Shown piece by piece: positions 46,855 through 58,729 of a DNA stretch of 64,000 nt. Made by a program: the position numbers and the translations under genes. The first letter of the stretch is position 1. Each line of letters opens with the position of its first letter. The DNA lies in assembly GCA_023512835.1 (NCBI GenBank), contig CM042089.1, positions 14,517,965 to 14,581,964 on the forward strand. Reading direction: 5' to 3'. This DNA is from Taxillus chinensis (Eukaryota > Streptophyta > Magnoliopsida > Santalales > Loranthaceae). A model generated the notes under the pieces. It was not told the origin of the DNA. It saw only the letters and a list, made by a program, of their open reading frames with translations, and made no database searches.

Positions 46855-49800
46855 CTATTTTGAGGAGACTAAAAGTAAAGTATGGCGTATAAAACCAAGT
46901 GATGCCAGCACTCCATCTGCACAAACCTGTAAGTATTTGAACCTACTTAGTTGGCCTCCCCGGGAAATGTTTATATGGCTGGCCTTGTGAGGATGGGTAG
47001 GCCACAGGGTAAAGGTCCCTACTCAGAGGTTATGCAACCTGAATCCTATTTTGTGCCCTCTGATACAGTTGCAACAAACTCCCAATACCTGGTCAAACAT
47101 CCCCATGTTTTTGGGTCTCCGCGGCCAGAATCAGATGTAGGATTGAACTCTCAAGTTCCTTCTAGTGCATCAGAGATTATCCACAAACCTGGCACCACAA
47201 GTGGCTGTCCTGTCTTTTATGACGGATCATCTTTGAGAAAGCAGCAAGCTGCTGCCAGTTTTTGGTCCTCAGATGCCGGAATGCATTCAAACTTGTCTAC
47301 GATTGATCACGTTAGAGCTAGTCTGTCGAAGGATTTCCATTCAGATGAGGTTGAAACACCACAAAGACATGTTGGTGCTGAATTTTCATTCACTAAACAA
47401 ATGGTGGTTCCTACTGCTGATTTTGCGACTCATAGGCATGCATATAATCTTCTAAAAGGTAATTAATAATATTTTTTCCTTTTAGCATTTTATGTTCTTA
47501 ATATTTCCTATCATCACAATAAATGGTTAATTCAAAAACTGTTCTAAATTTTGACAGCTATTATCTACTGATAAATTTATTGTCTACTAATAGATTTATG
47601 TTGTTCCTATTTTCTGTAATGTTAAGAACATCTATGTTGCAAATATAATGGACCATCATTATATATTGTTAATTATATTAAGATAATAATTATTTAGTTG
47701 CAGATATCGGAGTTTATTTATTTATATTTTAAATCCATGTATATGACGCTATGTTATTCCTTGTGGAGAAACACAATTGGAGGGTGGGTGCTCAAACACT
47801 TACCGTGGAGGCTTCAAAACATGATTCTGGGAAATGCAATTTGCGTTTATCTGTTAGAACTATATTATTATTTGATGGCGTTGACTGGAATGGATCTAAG
47901 AACCTCTTTTCAAGTTGTCACTCGCAAAACAACCCTTATAAGCAATAATATAATGCAACTTACCAGGTGTTGCTAGGCGTAATCCCATTCAATTGAAACT
48001 GGTGTATGGATTCAATAATGCTTTGCCATTATATGATGTAGTCACGCTAAATCTCATGAATCCTAAATTTTGGAATTTTAAATTGTTTCTTTATTCGTAC
48101 TTACGTTGAATGTTAATTCATCATCAATTTGTAAATGCCCTGGTTCTGGAAATCTGATGGGTTGAGGTTATTGATTACATTGTTTCCTTCCAGATAATTC
48201 TGCACCTTTGAATGATGACATAACTGCAGCAGTATCATTAGCCAGTGCAAACTTGCAGCAACTGAGCTTGAGGAAGGAGATGATATTGGAGCCTCAAATG
48301 GATCATAATATTTCTCCACTTATTCCCAGTCATTTACAAGTTTCAACTGCTGAGCTCCTGGCATTTTGGTTTCTACAAACCTCATACTGTTCTTTCATTT
48401 TCTGGGTCACCATCATCTAAAGTATTGAATGGTGACTCTGGGAAACTTGGCTGTTGCAACAGTTCTTCAGTTGCACATCCTGACTCCAGGCATGCTTTTT
48501 TCTCTGATTGCTTATACAGTTTCCTAGTTCTGATTCTTTATCGTGGTTTATAATTCATGTATGTCTCTCACTTTCTCTCTCTTGCTCTCTTATTTTTTCC
48601 TTGTAGAAGCCTGGGGTACCCTGATGATAAGCAGATCATATCTATGAATGGTGGTCATATGTTCATTGCTGGTGCTAGAAACTATGATGTGCCTGCCTCA
48701 TCCCAAGCAGAGTTTATGAAACATGATCCCACTGCATCCACACCTGAAAATCAATGTGGCTATGGATTTAATTACAATGAAGTCAACCAATGTCTGAGTT
48801 GCAATTCATTATTCTCTGGTAAAACCCAATGATATTTTTTACAAAATTAATTTGTTCTTGTTTATTTCATAGGTGCCTCTTATGTAAATACTACTCGTGA
48901 TGATTTTTCATCTAAATGGCCCATTGAATCTTACCATAGTGCATATTATCTTAGCTAAATTGCATGTAGCTTGACACATTGAAGCATGAAGCTTTTTTAG
49001 CCTATGAAGTATCAGAAGGTTTTTCTGTGTCTACTACATCTGATATGAAGTGAGCGAACTCTGAACTGGTATGCATGACTCTAAACTGGGTATGTACCAG
49101 ATTGTTGAATTGGGTGACTCTAAACTGATATGAGGCTGTTCTAATGCAAGATGCTATTGGAGATACATTGTTGCTTAAAATATCCACTCTATATAAATAT
49201 CACTGTTATTAGTTATCTATTACCTTTTCTGCTATAGGTTAACCATGCTTTGGCTTATGTGAATTTATAACTTTGCAGAAGTCGAATGACACCAGAATTT
49301 TCACAGGACACGATCTTCCTGGGAAACCTAAAGTCCCTGTTTATGTGCAATCTGATCAATTGGAACAGTTAACAGACATAACTGGGCCAAGGGATCGTGC
49401 TTACAGGCCTACTGCTTTTCAACAAACATACCCACATAGTAGCAGCTCATTCAATCAATACAAGGATGGATTTCAAAATTCTGGCGTGGATTACTTGCTT
49501 CCTGATTATAAAATCCCGTCTTCTCTGACCAGCTTGCCACCATTTGCTTCTAATGCGTCTGGTTATGGACATAATGGGAGCCATACAAACACCGCTAGAA
49601 ACTTTGTGCAAAACAGATCAGCCAGATCAACTGGCAATGGCGTTCACAATAATAAATTTTTGAACTTGCAGTATAATGGTGGAAATCATTTTCAGCAGGT
49701 AATAATATCCCGTTGTACAATTTCTCTATGGTTCCTCTAATTGTTTTGAGCACATAATAAAGACCTTGTGTGAAATCATAGCAGTTATGCGTGATGAATG

Positions 49801-50453
49801 TTGAGTTGATGCATTTTAATATAATTGAACTTATAAAGCCTGTGAAATGAATAAGTCATGTGATTCATAGGTTATTTCCTGGAAATGACTTGGAAATGCA
49901 AAAATTACGTCTATCAGATATTGCTTTGGGCAAACAGTTAGTTACTTGCTTCAAGAACAAAAAGTTGCAAAACTTCAGAATTTTTCCTTTTTGGCGCTTC
50001 AAACTTGGAACTCATGGTGCTTTAAACATTGGACTTAATCTCTCTTTGGCCACTTTTCTTATGATGTCACTTTTTTACATTATTTTTCTACTATTTGTTT
50101 TTTCAAATTTGTTTTCTTTTAATTTTTTGCCGTTTTCTTGCTAAAATATTTTTGGCTGCGTTTACCAGAATGCGAACAACTTTACATGGGTCTGCAATCC
50201 AAATCATAGGACAAGTGCTATTCCAAATTGCACATTCCCCAACACCATTGGACAAAATCAACGGCATGCTGTATGTTGCCAATGTCAGCCGCCTTTGCAG
50301 CATTATGAAGCATTGGGGTATTCACGTTACTGTCAGCCTGGACTGAGGATAATGCCACATCAGCAGCAGCAAAACCCTGGTGAGTGGACCCTAGTCAGTA
50401 CTCAGAACCCGTCTGCATTGCAATCATATCAAATTTGCAGAAACAGCTACTAA
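46855..50453 (+). pseudogene. GBF-interacting-protein-1-like gene, 5'-truncated and decayed
   Basis: Exon-like blocks match the middle and end of plant GIP1-like (DUF1296) proteins. 46855-46928: SKVWRIKPSDASTPSAQT. 46958-47458: SPGNVYMAGLVRMGRPQGKG onward. 48194-48489: AAVSLASANLQQLSL and LIPSHLQV, with a frame break near 48350. 48607-48818: MNGGHMFIAGARNYDVPASS. 49279-49698: YRPTAFQQTYPHSSSSFNQY. 50169-50453: PLQHYEALGY, MPHQQQQNPG and a terminal NSY. The N-terminal DUF1296 domain is not seen upstream. The first intron is reduced to about 29 bases with a GTAAGT donor but no acceptor, and the donor at 48490 is GC. The phase does not fit between the fourth and fifth blocks. The last two blocks are intact and in frame. 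The family recall is from memory. A living paralog with unusual splicing is possible but less likely. Confidence 0.62.
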
Positions 50454-51127
50454 AAAATTCTTTGTAATTTTTTCATAGCCTTGCTTTTGTCTTTTTGATG
50501 GTTAGCAATTTAGGAAGATGATGTTTTGTTTTGTTTTGTTTTTGACATTGCGGTGTGGATTTGTGAAGCATGAGGGGGAATATAGCTTGGTCGTTGATAA
50601 TGGGATTGTAATCTTCCTAATTTATTGATGTTTCTGCTATCGGTTTAGAATATATGCTAATGGCCTAGATTTACTTCAAGGGTGGTCCGCATTTTGTTTT
50701 CACTGTTTGTTCTTTAACATCTTAACAAAAAAGAAAAAGAAAAAGAAAAAAAAGAAACAGAGTCCTGGGGCGTTTATTGGAAGGTGCGTTGAGCCTCTCG
50801 TTATGCCCTTTAAAGGTAAGGATTCCAGAGCTTTATGAGTACTTAAAATGGCTTCTAAAATAGAATGTTGGGTTGGTAGAATGTTTTTAACCGAGAATTG
50901 GGTATTTGTTGGGAAAGGCAATCGACATGAATGGAAGGAAGATCTGTTGGGAGTTAGGCAGCAGCATGAATCCATTAAACTAAAATCAATTACTGAGTTT
51001 GTTCTACTTAACCATCTCCTAATACCCAATCACTCTTTCTGGTTTTTGTAATAATTTTATCTTAAAAATCCGCTACTTAAGCCACCCGTTCTTACCACAT
51101 CTCTAGCAGAAAAATTCGTTTGCGTAA
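50454..51127. other. Spacer between the GIP1-like relic and AHL16-like gene
   Basis: Contains an A-rich run at 50728-50757. 51040-51127 is the probable AHL 5' UTR. The open frame at 50848-51051 shows no domain. Confidence 0.45.
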
Positions 51128-51946
51128 ATGGCAGGAGGCACAGATATAACACCCCCCTCTGTTGGTTCCAAAAGTTCCCCCGACAGAACTCAAGAGCAGG
51201 ATAAGGCTATCACTAACCACAAACCAAGTATTGATGCAATACTTATGACACCCACCAAAGTCTCGAAGGCAGTGCCTCCGGTTTCTGCTACTGTTGAGGG
51301 GGAGACCATCCGGCGGCCCCGTGGCCGGCCAGCTGGATCAAAAAACAAGCCTAAGCCGCCAATCATTGTCACTCGTGACAGTGCCAACGCACTTCGGGCC
51401 CATGCCATGGAGGTGAGCTCCGGCTGCGACGTGAGCGAGAGCTTAAACAATTTTGCAAGGAGGAAGCAGCGTGGCATCTGCATACTTAGTGGGAGTGGGT
51501 GTGTCATGAACGTCACATTGAGGCAGCCCGCCTCATCTGGAGCCATTGTGACCCTTCATGGGCGGTTTGAGATCCTCTCCTTGTTAGGGTCAATCTTACC
51601 ACCCCCAGCTCCATCAGGGATCACGGGCCTCACTATCTACTTGGCAGGCGCGCAGGGGCAAGTGGTGGGTGGGGGCGTGGTTGGTTCTCTCATTGCTTCC
51701 GGCCCTGTTGTGATCATGGCTGCATCATTCATGAGTGCAACCTTTGACCGACTGCCACTGGATGACGATGAGGTCACCAACGCCCTACAAAACCAGCATT
51801 ACCAGAATGGTCGCAGCCATCATCTCCACCACCACCACCTTGATATATCAGACTTTTATGGGGTGCCACAGAATCTGCTAACCAATGGAGCGATACTCCC
51901 GGAAGTCTACTCATGGGCATCGGGTCGAACTCTGTCCAAAACATAA
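51128..51946 (+). CDS. AHL16: AT-hook motif nuclear-localized protein, AHL16/TEK-like
   Basis: A single-exon 272-residue protein, as usual for clade-A AHL genes. The AT-hook is [17 protein letters not shown] at residues 62-78 and binds the minor groove of AT-rich DNA. The PPC (DUF296) domain covers about 79-205 and carries the clade signature GRFEIL at 145-150, used for trimer formation and partner binding. The C-terminal QNLLTNG...YSW region (249-263) is the feature I recall from Arabidopsis AHL16 (TEK), a matrix-attachment protein that represses transposons and FLC-type genes and is needed for pollen wall formation. A His-rich stretch (231-238) is present. The ATG at 51128 is the first in frame and gives the expected MAGGT start. 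Intact. Confidence 0.92.
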   Translation: MAGGTDITPPSVGSKSSPDRTQEQDKAITNHKPSIDAILMTPTKVSKAVPPVSATVEGETIRRPRGRPAGSKNKPKPPIIVTRDSANALRAHAMEVSSGCDVSESLNNFARRKQRGICILSGSGCVMNVTLRQPASSGAIVTLHGRFEILSLLGSILPPPAPSGITGLTIYLAGAQGQVVGGGVVGSLIASGPVVIMAASFMSATFDRLPLDDDEVTNALQNQHYQNGRSHHLHHHHLDISDFYGVPQNLLTNGAILPEVYSWASGRTLSKT

Positions 51947-54079
51947 TCGGCACAAGATCGCAATCTCTCTTACAACAGATTATTTCCTGGAATTGTTGTG
52001 TCATTTTTATTTATTTATTTTCATATTTGGCAAGTTTGATCGAATGATGAGTAGCATTTAACTTTTATTTCCCCATTAATATATAAACAACCTGTTTCTT
52101 TTCCAATCATTGGCTTAGAAGACCAAGTAACGAATATCAAGTACTCTCTTTTATCTTGTCAAGTACTCTCTTCTAATTGTATTGAATTTGAGTTCCATTG
52201 CGTGCATGTTGATACTTTCTCAATACACTTCTCCCCACTTATAAGCTTTAATTCTTTCATGCAGCCACAAACACAAATTTTCAAATAATATAGGCACTTA
52301 GCCCACGTCCACATCCAAAGATTAGGTTGTCCTGAATTAGCTTTGGGTCAAGCCAGAATGGGCAACCATGGAAGTGTTCTTTGGCATTTGAGCGCTGCAG
52401 GCCTCCAAGGCGTTACGCTCGACTTTTAAGAGCTTTCAACTCTTTTAAGTGATGCCTCCAAAAACCTCTCCCAAGCTAGTTCTGCCGCCAAATGCGCGGG
52501 CTTCCCACCATACAGTGGTTGGTCGTTCTTACCTGGAGCTGGAATTAATTGATTTCTCTTTAGCTACACAAATCACGCTGATAAACAAATCAGCCCCAAA
52601 TCTGGTTTTATAGAATGGTTAATAAGGGTAACATAACATGTACAGAAAACTCCAACAGCATTGGGGCAGCCATTGCTGTTGAGGTGCCCTTAACAGGACA
52701 CTCTCACCCAAGAAAAAGGTGACTCAAAAGTTTGAAGAATTCAGAGATACATCAACCACAAACCTTGTTAATATTATTGAGGTGCCCTTAAGTTTTATCA
52801 ACTTTAATCTCGAAACCTGTGTATGAATTAATCACATTAGTTCCCGGTTTAAAACAGCATTAACGGAGGCAAGAAACGGTAACAAAGTGGGCGTGGGAAA
52901 TTTGTGGGCCAATAGCTGACCTCAAAAAATAAACCTTATCTTCACGGTGCAGCCAATTTTCAAAGACCAATTGCCCTTAGCTTTAGGCTTTAGGCTTTAG
53001 CCCTAAGGTAGGATTTTATCTGTTCCATTTGCAGATCCCATTTCCCATTTCCTGGCCCACCCATACGGTGGCTAAGCTTAAGTTGGAGATCTCCTAAGGT
53101 CCTCACACTCTTAAGGAGTTGAAATTAATAAAAAAAACTATAACCTACTTATAAATCCATAAGCTGAAAGATTGGATTTTCAATATAGTACTCCAAACCA
53201 ACATTTGCATATTCAGCCAAATAATAAATAACGGATCACATGTGTACATTTTTTTCCCTTCTTAGCTAAAAGGATATAAGAGAATAAGATAAATCCAGCG
53301 CCCTATTGTCCCAAAGACCCAAGGAGGAAGCATTGCATGAACAAGAGGCTCGAGCCGTAATGATGAGCATTGCATGAGCAAGAGGCTCGACCACATTTCT
53401 TGGCCAAAAATTATTGGTTGTAAATGACTGACATCATATCTTTTATCTTTTTATATAATCCAAATAACTTTCACCCAATACTTTCACGTAAAGCAAAGCC
53501 TAATTCACGCCCAAGCTTAACTGTACTGAAAATTTACAAATTGGAACCGCCACATCCGGGTAACTAACATCAGATAACTAATGACTCGTGATGAGATGGC
53601 ATCCATCCAGCTCACCAATTTTGTATGAAAAGGGTTCTCCAAGAAGCTAGAATCAAATCTTGGGAACAAAAGTCGCTGGCATTCCTGTAGATAACTAATT
53701 GGACCAGTAAAGAACTTAATTTTTTGATTTTTAATTGGATATTTTCTGAAACTTTTTTTAAAATAATAAAATATTATTTAATTTATTTTATAATATAATT
53801 TTAATTTAAAATTAATAATTAATATTTCACTTTAATTTTTTTAAAAAATTTATTAGATTTTTATTTTTTATAAATTAATTTATATTATTAAAATTTTAAA
53901 TTTATTAAGAATTTATATTATAAATATATATTAACAATAAATAATATTATATTAAAAATATAATTCTAATAAATTAATTTAAAATATTTATTTTTTATTA
54001 ATATATATTTATATATAACTATTAGTTATATGGCCAGTGATCTAATCATATGACTTAGCCGGATCGTGATCTGATAATT
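51947..54079. other. AHL16 3' flank and intergenic DNA
   Basis: The first 150-200 bases are probably 3' UTR. The rest has no open frame with family resemblance. Small direct repeats occur, for example GCATTGCATGARCAAGAGGC twice near 53330-53390. The last part, 53720-54010, is nearly pure A/T. Confidence 0.5.
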
Positions 54080-54159
54080 ATGTTGGAAATGAATGACGTG
54101 TATAATTTTACATCCTTTAATTTTCGGGAAAAGGGTAAAAATTTAAGAAAAAAGAAAGA

Positions 54160-54178
54160 GAGAGAGAGAGAGAGAGGA
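54160..54178 (+). repeat. GA dinucleotide run in the X8 leader
   Basis: About nine GA units in the sequence that probably forms the 5' UTR or core promoter. Confidence 0.6.
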
Positions 54179-54540
54179 GAGCACAGTTCATCACAATCAT
54201 TGCTATCACCACTTACTCAGCCCACCTCCCAAACAGTCGGTCATACATTTTATACCATACAATTATCTCGTTTTTTTGCCGTTTTCCACTCCCTCCTACT
54301 ACTCGGCTACTCCCTTTCACTTTCTGACAACTCTGCCTAGCGCTACATCTCTCACCCCCATTTCATCTTTCTTTAATTTATTTGTGTCTCTCCCCACAAA
54401 AAGGGCGTTTGTGTACCCAAACAGGTTTGCATATTCAATGGTGGGTACAGGATCCCTTCCATTCCAGCAAGACCCTAGACGAGATCCTTGACTTGTATGA
54501 AGCTGCAGAAGAAAATTTAAGGTGGTGGGAATTGAATAAA

Positions 54541-55811
54541 ATGCGAGGAAGGGAAGTTCTTTGTTTCATCATATGCTTTCTACTTGGTCCTTTCTTCGAT
54601 ACAGGTAGTGAGTGTTGGCTTCCTTTCCCTTGTCAATAATTGTGTGTATATATATCCATGTGCATTCTGATCTCCACTAAAAGCAAATTCAAACAGGCCT
54701 TGTTTCTACTGATTTGATTCTTACCATTGTTGTTCCATTTTTGTTTTTTTTATCACATTTCTACCAATTCGAAAGCTCAGGCTCAGTTCTTACACAAGAA
54801 ATGGACTCTGGAATTGGACAGAACAAAGATGTGAACAACAACCCAATAGCCAATGTCCCTCTCATAAATTTCACACTCCCCTTCTCTTCCGAAACTCCCC
54901 TCTCAACCCAGTCCTCGGACCCAGCACTGGGACCGACAACCACCACGTTCCCAACGACTTCGCCCTCCCCAAGCGAGAGCTGGTGCGTGGCCAGCCCGTC
55001 CGCATCCAAGACAGCATTGCAGGTGGCCTTGGACTATGCGTGTGGTCGAGGTGGAGTAGACTGCTCGGCTATCCAACCGGCCGGGCCGTGCTACGAACCC
55101 ACCACGGTCGAGGGCCATGCTTCGTATGCGTTCAACAGTTACTACAGGAAGAACCCAGGTCCCGCCAGCTGCAATTTTGCTGGAACTGCTGTCGCTACCA
55201 ATACGGACCCAAGTAAGTTCTTGTTTGCTAGACTCTGACTTGCTAATCCCTGGTTAAGCCCTCATTTAACAACACGTTTAATGATTTGACAACTTGCTTA
55301 GGTTCTGGAAAATGCCACTATCAATCAACAAGGTGAGCTTTCCTTAACTACACAGCTTGAAACGTTTGTGAACAGGTTATTGAATTTGATTCAAATGACA
55401 TCATTAAAACGATTCATTCAAAAGGGTGACTATATCATGTGCCACTCATTGATGTAGTTTTGATAAAATGGTAACTTAAGAGCAAGAAGCAATTATAATC
55501 AAAACTGTCATTCATGCAATGTGGGCTATGATAAAAGCATTTTTCCTATCTAAAATAGATATCCAATTTAAGACAATACATTCTAATCTTGATTCTTTGA
55601 ACTTTTCAGCACAAGTTCATCAATTCTGAACACCACAAATCAAAGTGGCTTCTTAATTTTTGGTTCGGAGCCTTCAAGCCCCTACACCTCAACTGCCGCT
55701 GCTTCCTACGGCCTGCAGCGTGCATTCCTCTTGATATTTCTTGTGACATGGCAGCTGGGGTGGAGAGAATCCAAAAAGTTGTTACATTTTAATTGGATTT
55801 GCATATTCTAA
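54541..55811 (+). CDS. X8-domain (CBM43) secreted cell-wall protein, PDCB-like
   Basis: Four exons: 54541-54604, 54781-55212, 55302-55332, 55610-55811, all with GT-AG borders and matching phases, giving 242 residues. Residues 1-22 form a signal peptide (MRGREVLCFIICFLLGPFF). A Ser/Thr/Pro-rich linker follows. The X8 domain runs from about 88 to 174 with WCVA at 89-92, ALDYACG, HASYAFNSYY and six cysteines (90, 109, 116, 125, 152, 170) that pair in this family. A hydrophobic stretch near the end (GLQRAFLLIFLVTWQLGW) suggests a GPI signal, though it is followed by a further 15 residues, which is unusual. X8 proteins bind callose, often at plasmodesmata. The 5' leader (from about 54180) has upstream ATGs, for example a 17-codon uORF at 54438. 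It could also be annotated as a glucan endo-1,3-beta-glucosidase-like protein lacking the hydrolase domain. Confidence 0.85.
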
Positions 55812-57866
55812 GCTCGTGTCGAGGATGGGGAAATTCTTTCTTGAATTAGGCTGCTTGTTTTCCAGCAAAGGGCAGTCATTCAGAAGTGTTTTTAATTGTG
55901 TAACCAAACATTGCTAGTATTGTCAGTAACATTTTTAGTGGTGAAGACTTGAAGAGGAATATGTGGATGCTGAGGAACTTTAGACAGTGATTTGAGACTG
56001 TTGTATACAATTTGGATAGTGGTATGTTACAATGAATCATGGATTATAAAAACTTACTTGGAGAGTGATTCTTTGTGGTTGGTGAATATTTTGATTGGGA
56101 TTCCTGAAGTCCTTGATGCAGTAGCTTTTGGTCATTATGATTCTGACTATATGTTCAACTATTGTGCAAAGCAGTTGAGAGGGTAATTTTCCTGGCACGC
56201 CATTGTAACAGATATGCTTCTTATGTTTCTGCCCCTTTCTCTGGCTGAATTCCCTTCCTCCTAAGTCTATCAGTTGATACAGGTTGGTGTGTTGTAATGG
56301 TGTTATTTTGTCTTCTTTCCAAAAAAGGGAAAAAAATCTTTTGCCAGCCCTAAAAAAAATGAAAAGAAGAAGAAACAAGGTTTCCAACCTCTTTATTTAG
56401 GTATAGGATTATTTACATTTGGTCTGTGGTAAGGTCTCACTCTACTTTGCATATTTGCATACATGCCGTTTAATCAGTTGTTACAGTTTGCTTACATTTT
56501 ATTTAGCTGTCAGTGGCAAATATATAATATAACTCCTTTTTCCTCAGATCTCTACACAACCAGTCCTCTCACTTTCTTTCTTTCCTTTTTTATTTATTTA
56601 TTTATGGTGTTATCAGGTTTTGTACTAGAAAAAATAAATCACGTATATTCATTTATTGGTTGGGAAGAAGTAAAAAAGTTCTCAAGTGAAATTATAAAAT
56701 TATTTTAAAAAAAATCGCTGTGTTTATGTTTTAAAAAAAATTAATTTTTGATTTTCAAATATTAATATTAGAACATAAATTAAATGTTTAAAGATAGTTT
56801 TTTGAGCTTTGTATTTATGTTCTAAAAATAATCTTCAAATATATTGGTTTAAATTTTTTATTATTATTTGTTCAAAAATAAATATTCAAACATAAATATA
56901 ATATTTAAAAAATAATTTTAAAATATTTGATTTATGTTTAAATAATATAATTTAATATTTATGTTTGAATATTATTTGTTGAATATTATATTAATATTTG
57001 AATATGATTTATTTATTTTTATTATTGTGTGTTTAAAAATACTTTAGTCATTTCATAAGGATTGGTGGCACGATTATAAGATTAAGAATAACTTTTAACT
57101 CACTCTGTATTAATTTTAAATTTATGCTTCAGATTCTTTAATTGACTTTTTAAATCTGAAAATTATTACTGGCAACTCTCTTTACGAATTCATTATTTAT
57201 ATTTTATTTTATTACTTTCTTGTGTTTTATTCAACTCCTCCTTCTCATCTCCCATTCTCTCTACCTCTCATTTCCAGCCAACGCAGTCCCCCCCCCCCCC
57301 CCCCCCCTTTTTCTCTCCCCCCTCTATCTCTGCCGTCAAACCTTTACGGGTAGGTAGATGAAGACCATCGCACCACTGAGTTCCAGCCATTCATGGCTGT
57401 GCTGCCTCACATGCGGCCCTTCAAAGCCTAGCTCTCCCTCTTTTACTGCTTCTTCACCACCTTCTTTATCCATGCCAATGGTGAGGCGTGTGCTTAGGTC
57501 CCCAAATATGACTAAAAAATTAGAGCCCCCAATTATATATATATAAAAAATTAATGTAATTATCAAATTAATTATATATCCGATCATGCCAAATACATAA
57601 CTTTGCTTTTGACTATTGTGCACGTTTTGTATTTTGATTAGTGTCTTTGAAATGCTCTTACATTGTGAGTGCATCAATCAATCTTTAAAAGCTTTTTCAT
57701 AGATAGTGTGTTTATGCTTTCCTGACTAATAGATAATAACTAGGGGAAAGGACGAATGATTCAAGTTAATCCTTTCAGAATTTCATATTCAGACAAAAAA
57801 GTTTGGTAGCAAATTCCATCTACTTGTGATGTGACTAAAATTGATTTCCTTTTTTGGCCCTATTAG
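55812..57866. other. X8 gene 3' flank and intergenic DNA
   Basis: 3' UTR-like sequence at first. There is an AT-rich block (56700-57050) with repeated TTTAAATATTTG words and a 20-base C run at 57288-57307. The frames at 56037-56387 and 57336-57677 show no domain. Confidence 0.5.
57288..57307. repeat. Poly(C) tract, 20 bases
   Basis: Uninterrupted C run. Comparable runs: C16 at 27399-27414, G17 at 34337-34353, G12 at 34551-34562 and G19 at 61937-61955. Confidence 0.9.
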
Positions 57867-58194
57867 AAAGTTTTGGCAGCTCATGGTGCAGCTAAGGTGA
57901 GCGCTTATGTCACACATGGTGTGTTTCCCAAGCAGTCATGGGAGCGTTTTACCCACAAGAATGGTATTCACCTTCGTAAGCATGTATAGATTTTATTTTG
58001 TTCTATTTATTTCCTTCAAGCTTTTTGTGGGTTCTTGACTAATTCTTGCTTGATGATTTGAAGGGTTGGAGGAACCGTTTACCTATTTTTGGATCACAGA
58101 TTCATGCCATCTGACTGTGAAAGCAATAGCAAATGAAGCTCCTTTTGAAGTTCTGAGCTTGGCGGGATTCATAGCTGATGCTCTTCAGATTTGA
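57867..58194 (+). pseudogene. PRS4: PRS4-like ribose-phosphate pyrophosphokinase, last two exons only
   Basis: Exon 57867-57963 encodes [20 protein letters not shown] then [11 protein letters not shown]. Exon 58064-58194 encodes [20 protein letters not shown], then [16 protein letters not shown] and a stop. Both borders obey AG/GT and the Gly codon is split correctly, so the intron is kept. This is the C-terminus of cytosolic PRS4-type PRPP synthetases (PRPP from ribose-5-phosphate and ATP). The usual LAGSIA has become LAGFIA. The catalytic N-terminal two thirds is absent from the preceding 2 kb. I take it as a genomic duplication fragment. A real gene with a very long upstream intron is less likely but not excluded. 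Confidence 0.8.
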
Positions 58195-58254
58195 AGTGCC
58201 TGATCCATAGCTGTTGTTCAGATTTGGATTGCCTTAACAACAGTTTTTTAACCA

Positions 58255-58720
58255 GGTTGGTGATAATGCACAAAATTAAGCTGAGGTTTGTTCCTGGTGG
58301 CGAGGACGGACAAAATTAACCTATTTCTGGTTTCTTTTTTTGTCATTTAAAGGCTTTGATGGCTGTTTGACTGCAGCATTTGGTTACCTTGAAATTACCA
58401 TTATCATCACCATCCTCAGACTTTCCATGGATGACCAAACATTCGCCTTGATATATATATAATGACAAAATGCTCGACTCAAATTCATTGCTGGCGCATT
58501 TGGGTTGGTATTAGAATAAAATTGTATTATTAATGTGGGTATTATTAATTCTATACTAATAATGCGCAAAATTAAACTAAGGTTTATTCGTGGTGGCAAT
58601 GATGGACTTTGCCTTGATGGCTTTATGACTGCAACATTTGGTAACCGTAAATTATCACTATCATCACCATCATGATTATGACCATAAATCAGTGGACACA
58701 CTTGACCTGAGTTCAAGCTC
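58255..58720. repeat. Direct duplication, about 290-300 bp apart
   Basis: TAATGCACAAAATTAAGCTG, then TTCCTGGTGGC and GACTGCAGCATTTGGT, in 58262-58400 is repeated at 58557-58670 as TAATGCGCAAAATTAAACTA, TTCGTGGTGGC and GACTGCAACATTTGGT. Both copies then have TATCATCACCATC. It lies just after the PRS4 fragment. Confidence 0.65.
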
Positions 58721-58729
58721 TATATCGTG

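Noticed and set aside
47698..47976. Possible additional exon of the GIP1-like gene near 47750-47945
   Set aside because: Open frames exist but none matches the family and no clear splice borders fit, so I left it out of the model.
50700..51029. 109-codon minus-strand frame upstream of AHL16
   Set aside because: It ends in a poly-Phe run from a poly(A/T) tract and has no known domain.
52978..53003. Telomere-like TTTAGGC triplication
   Set aside because: Only three imperfect units, and TTTAGGC is not the plant TTTAGGG repeat.
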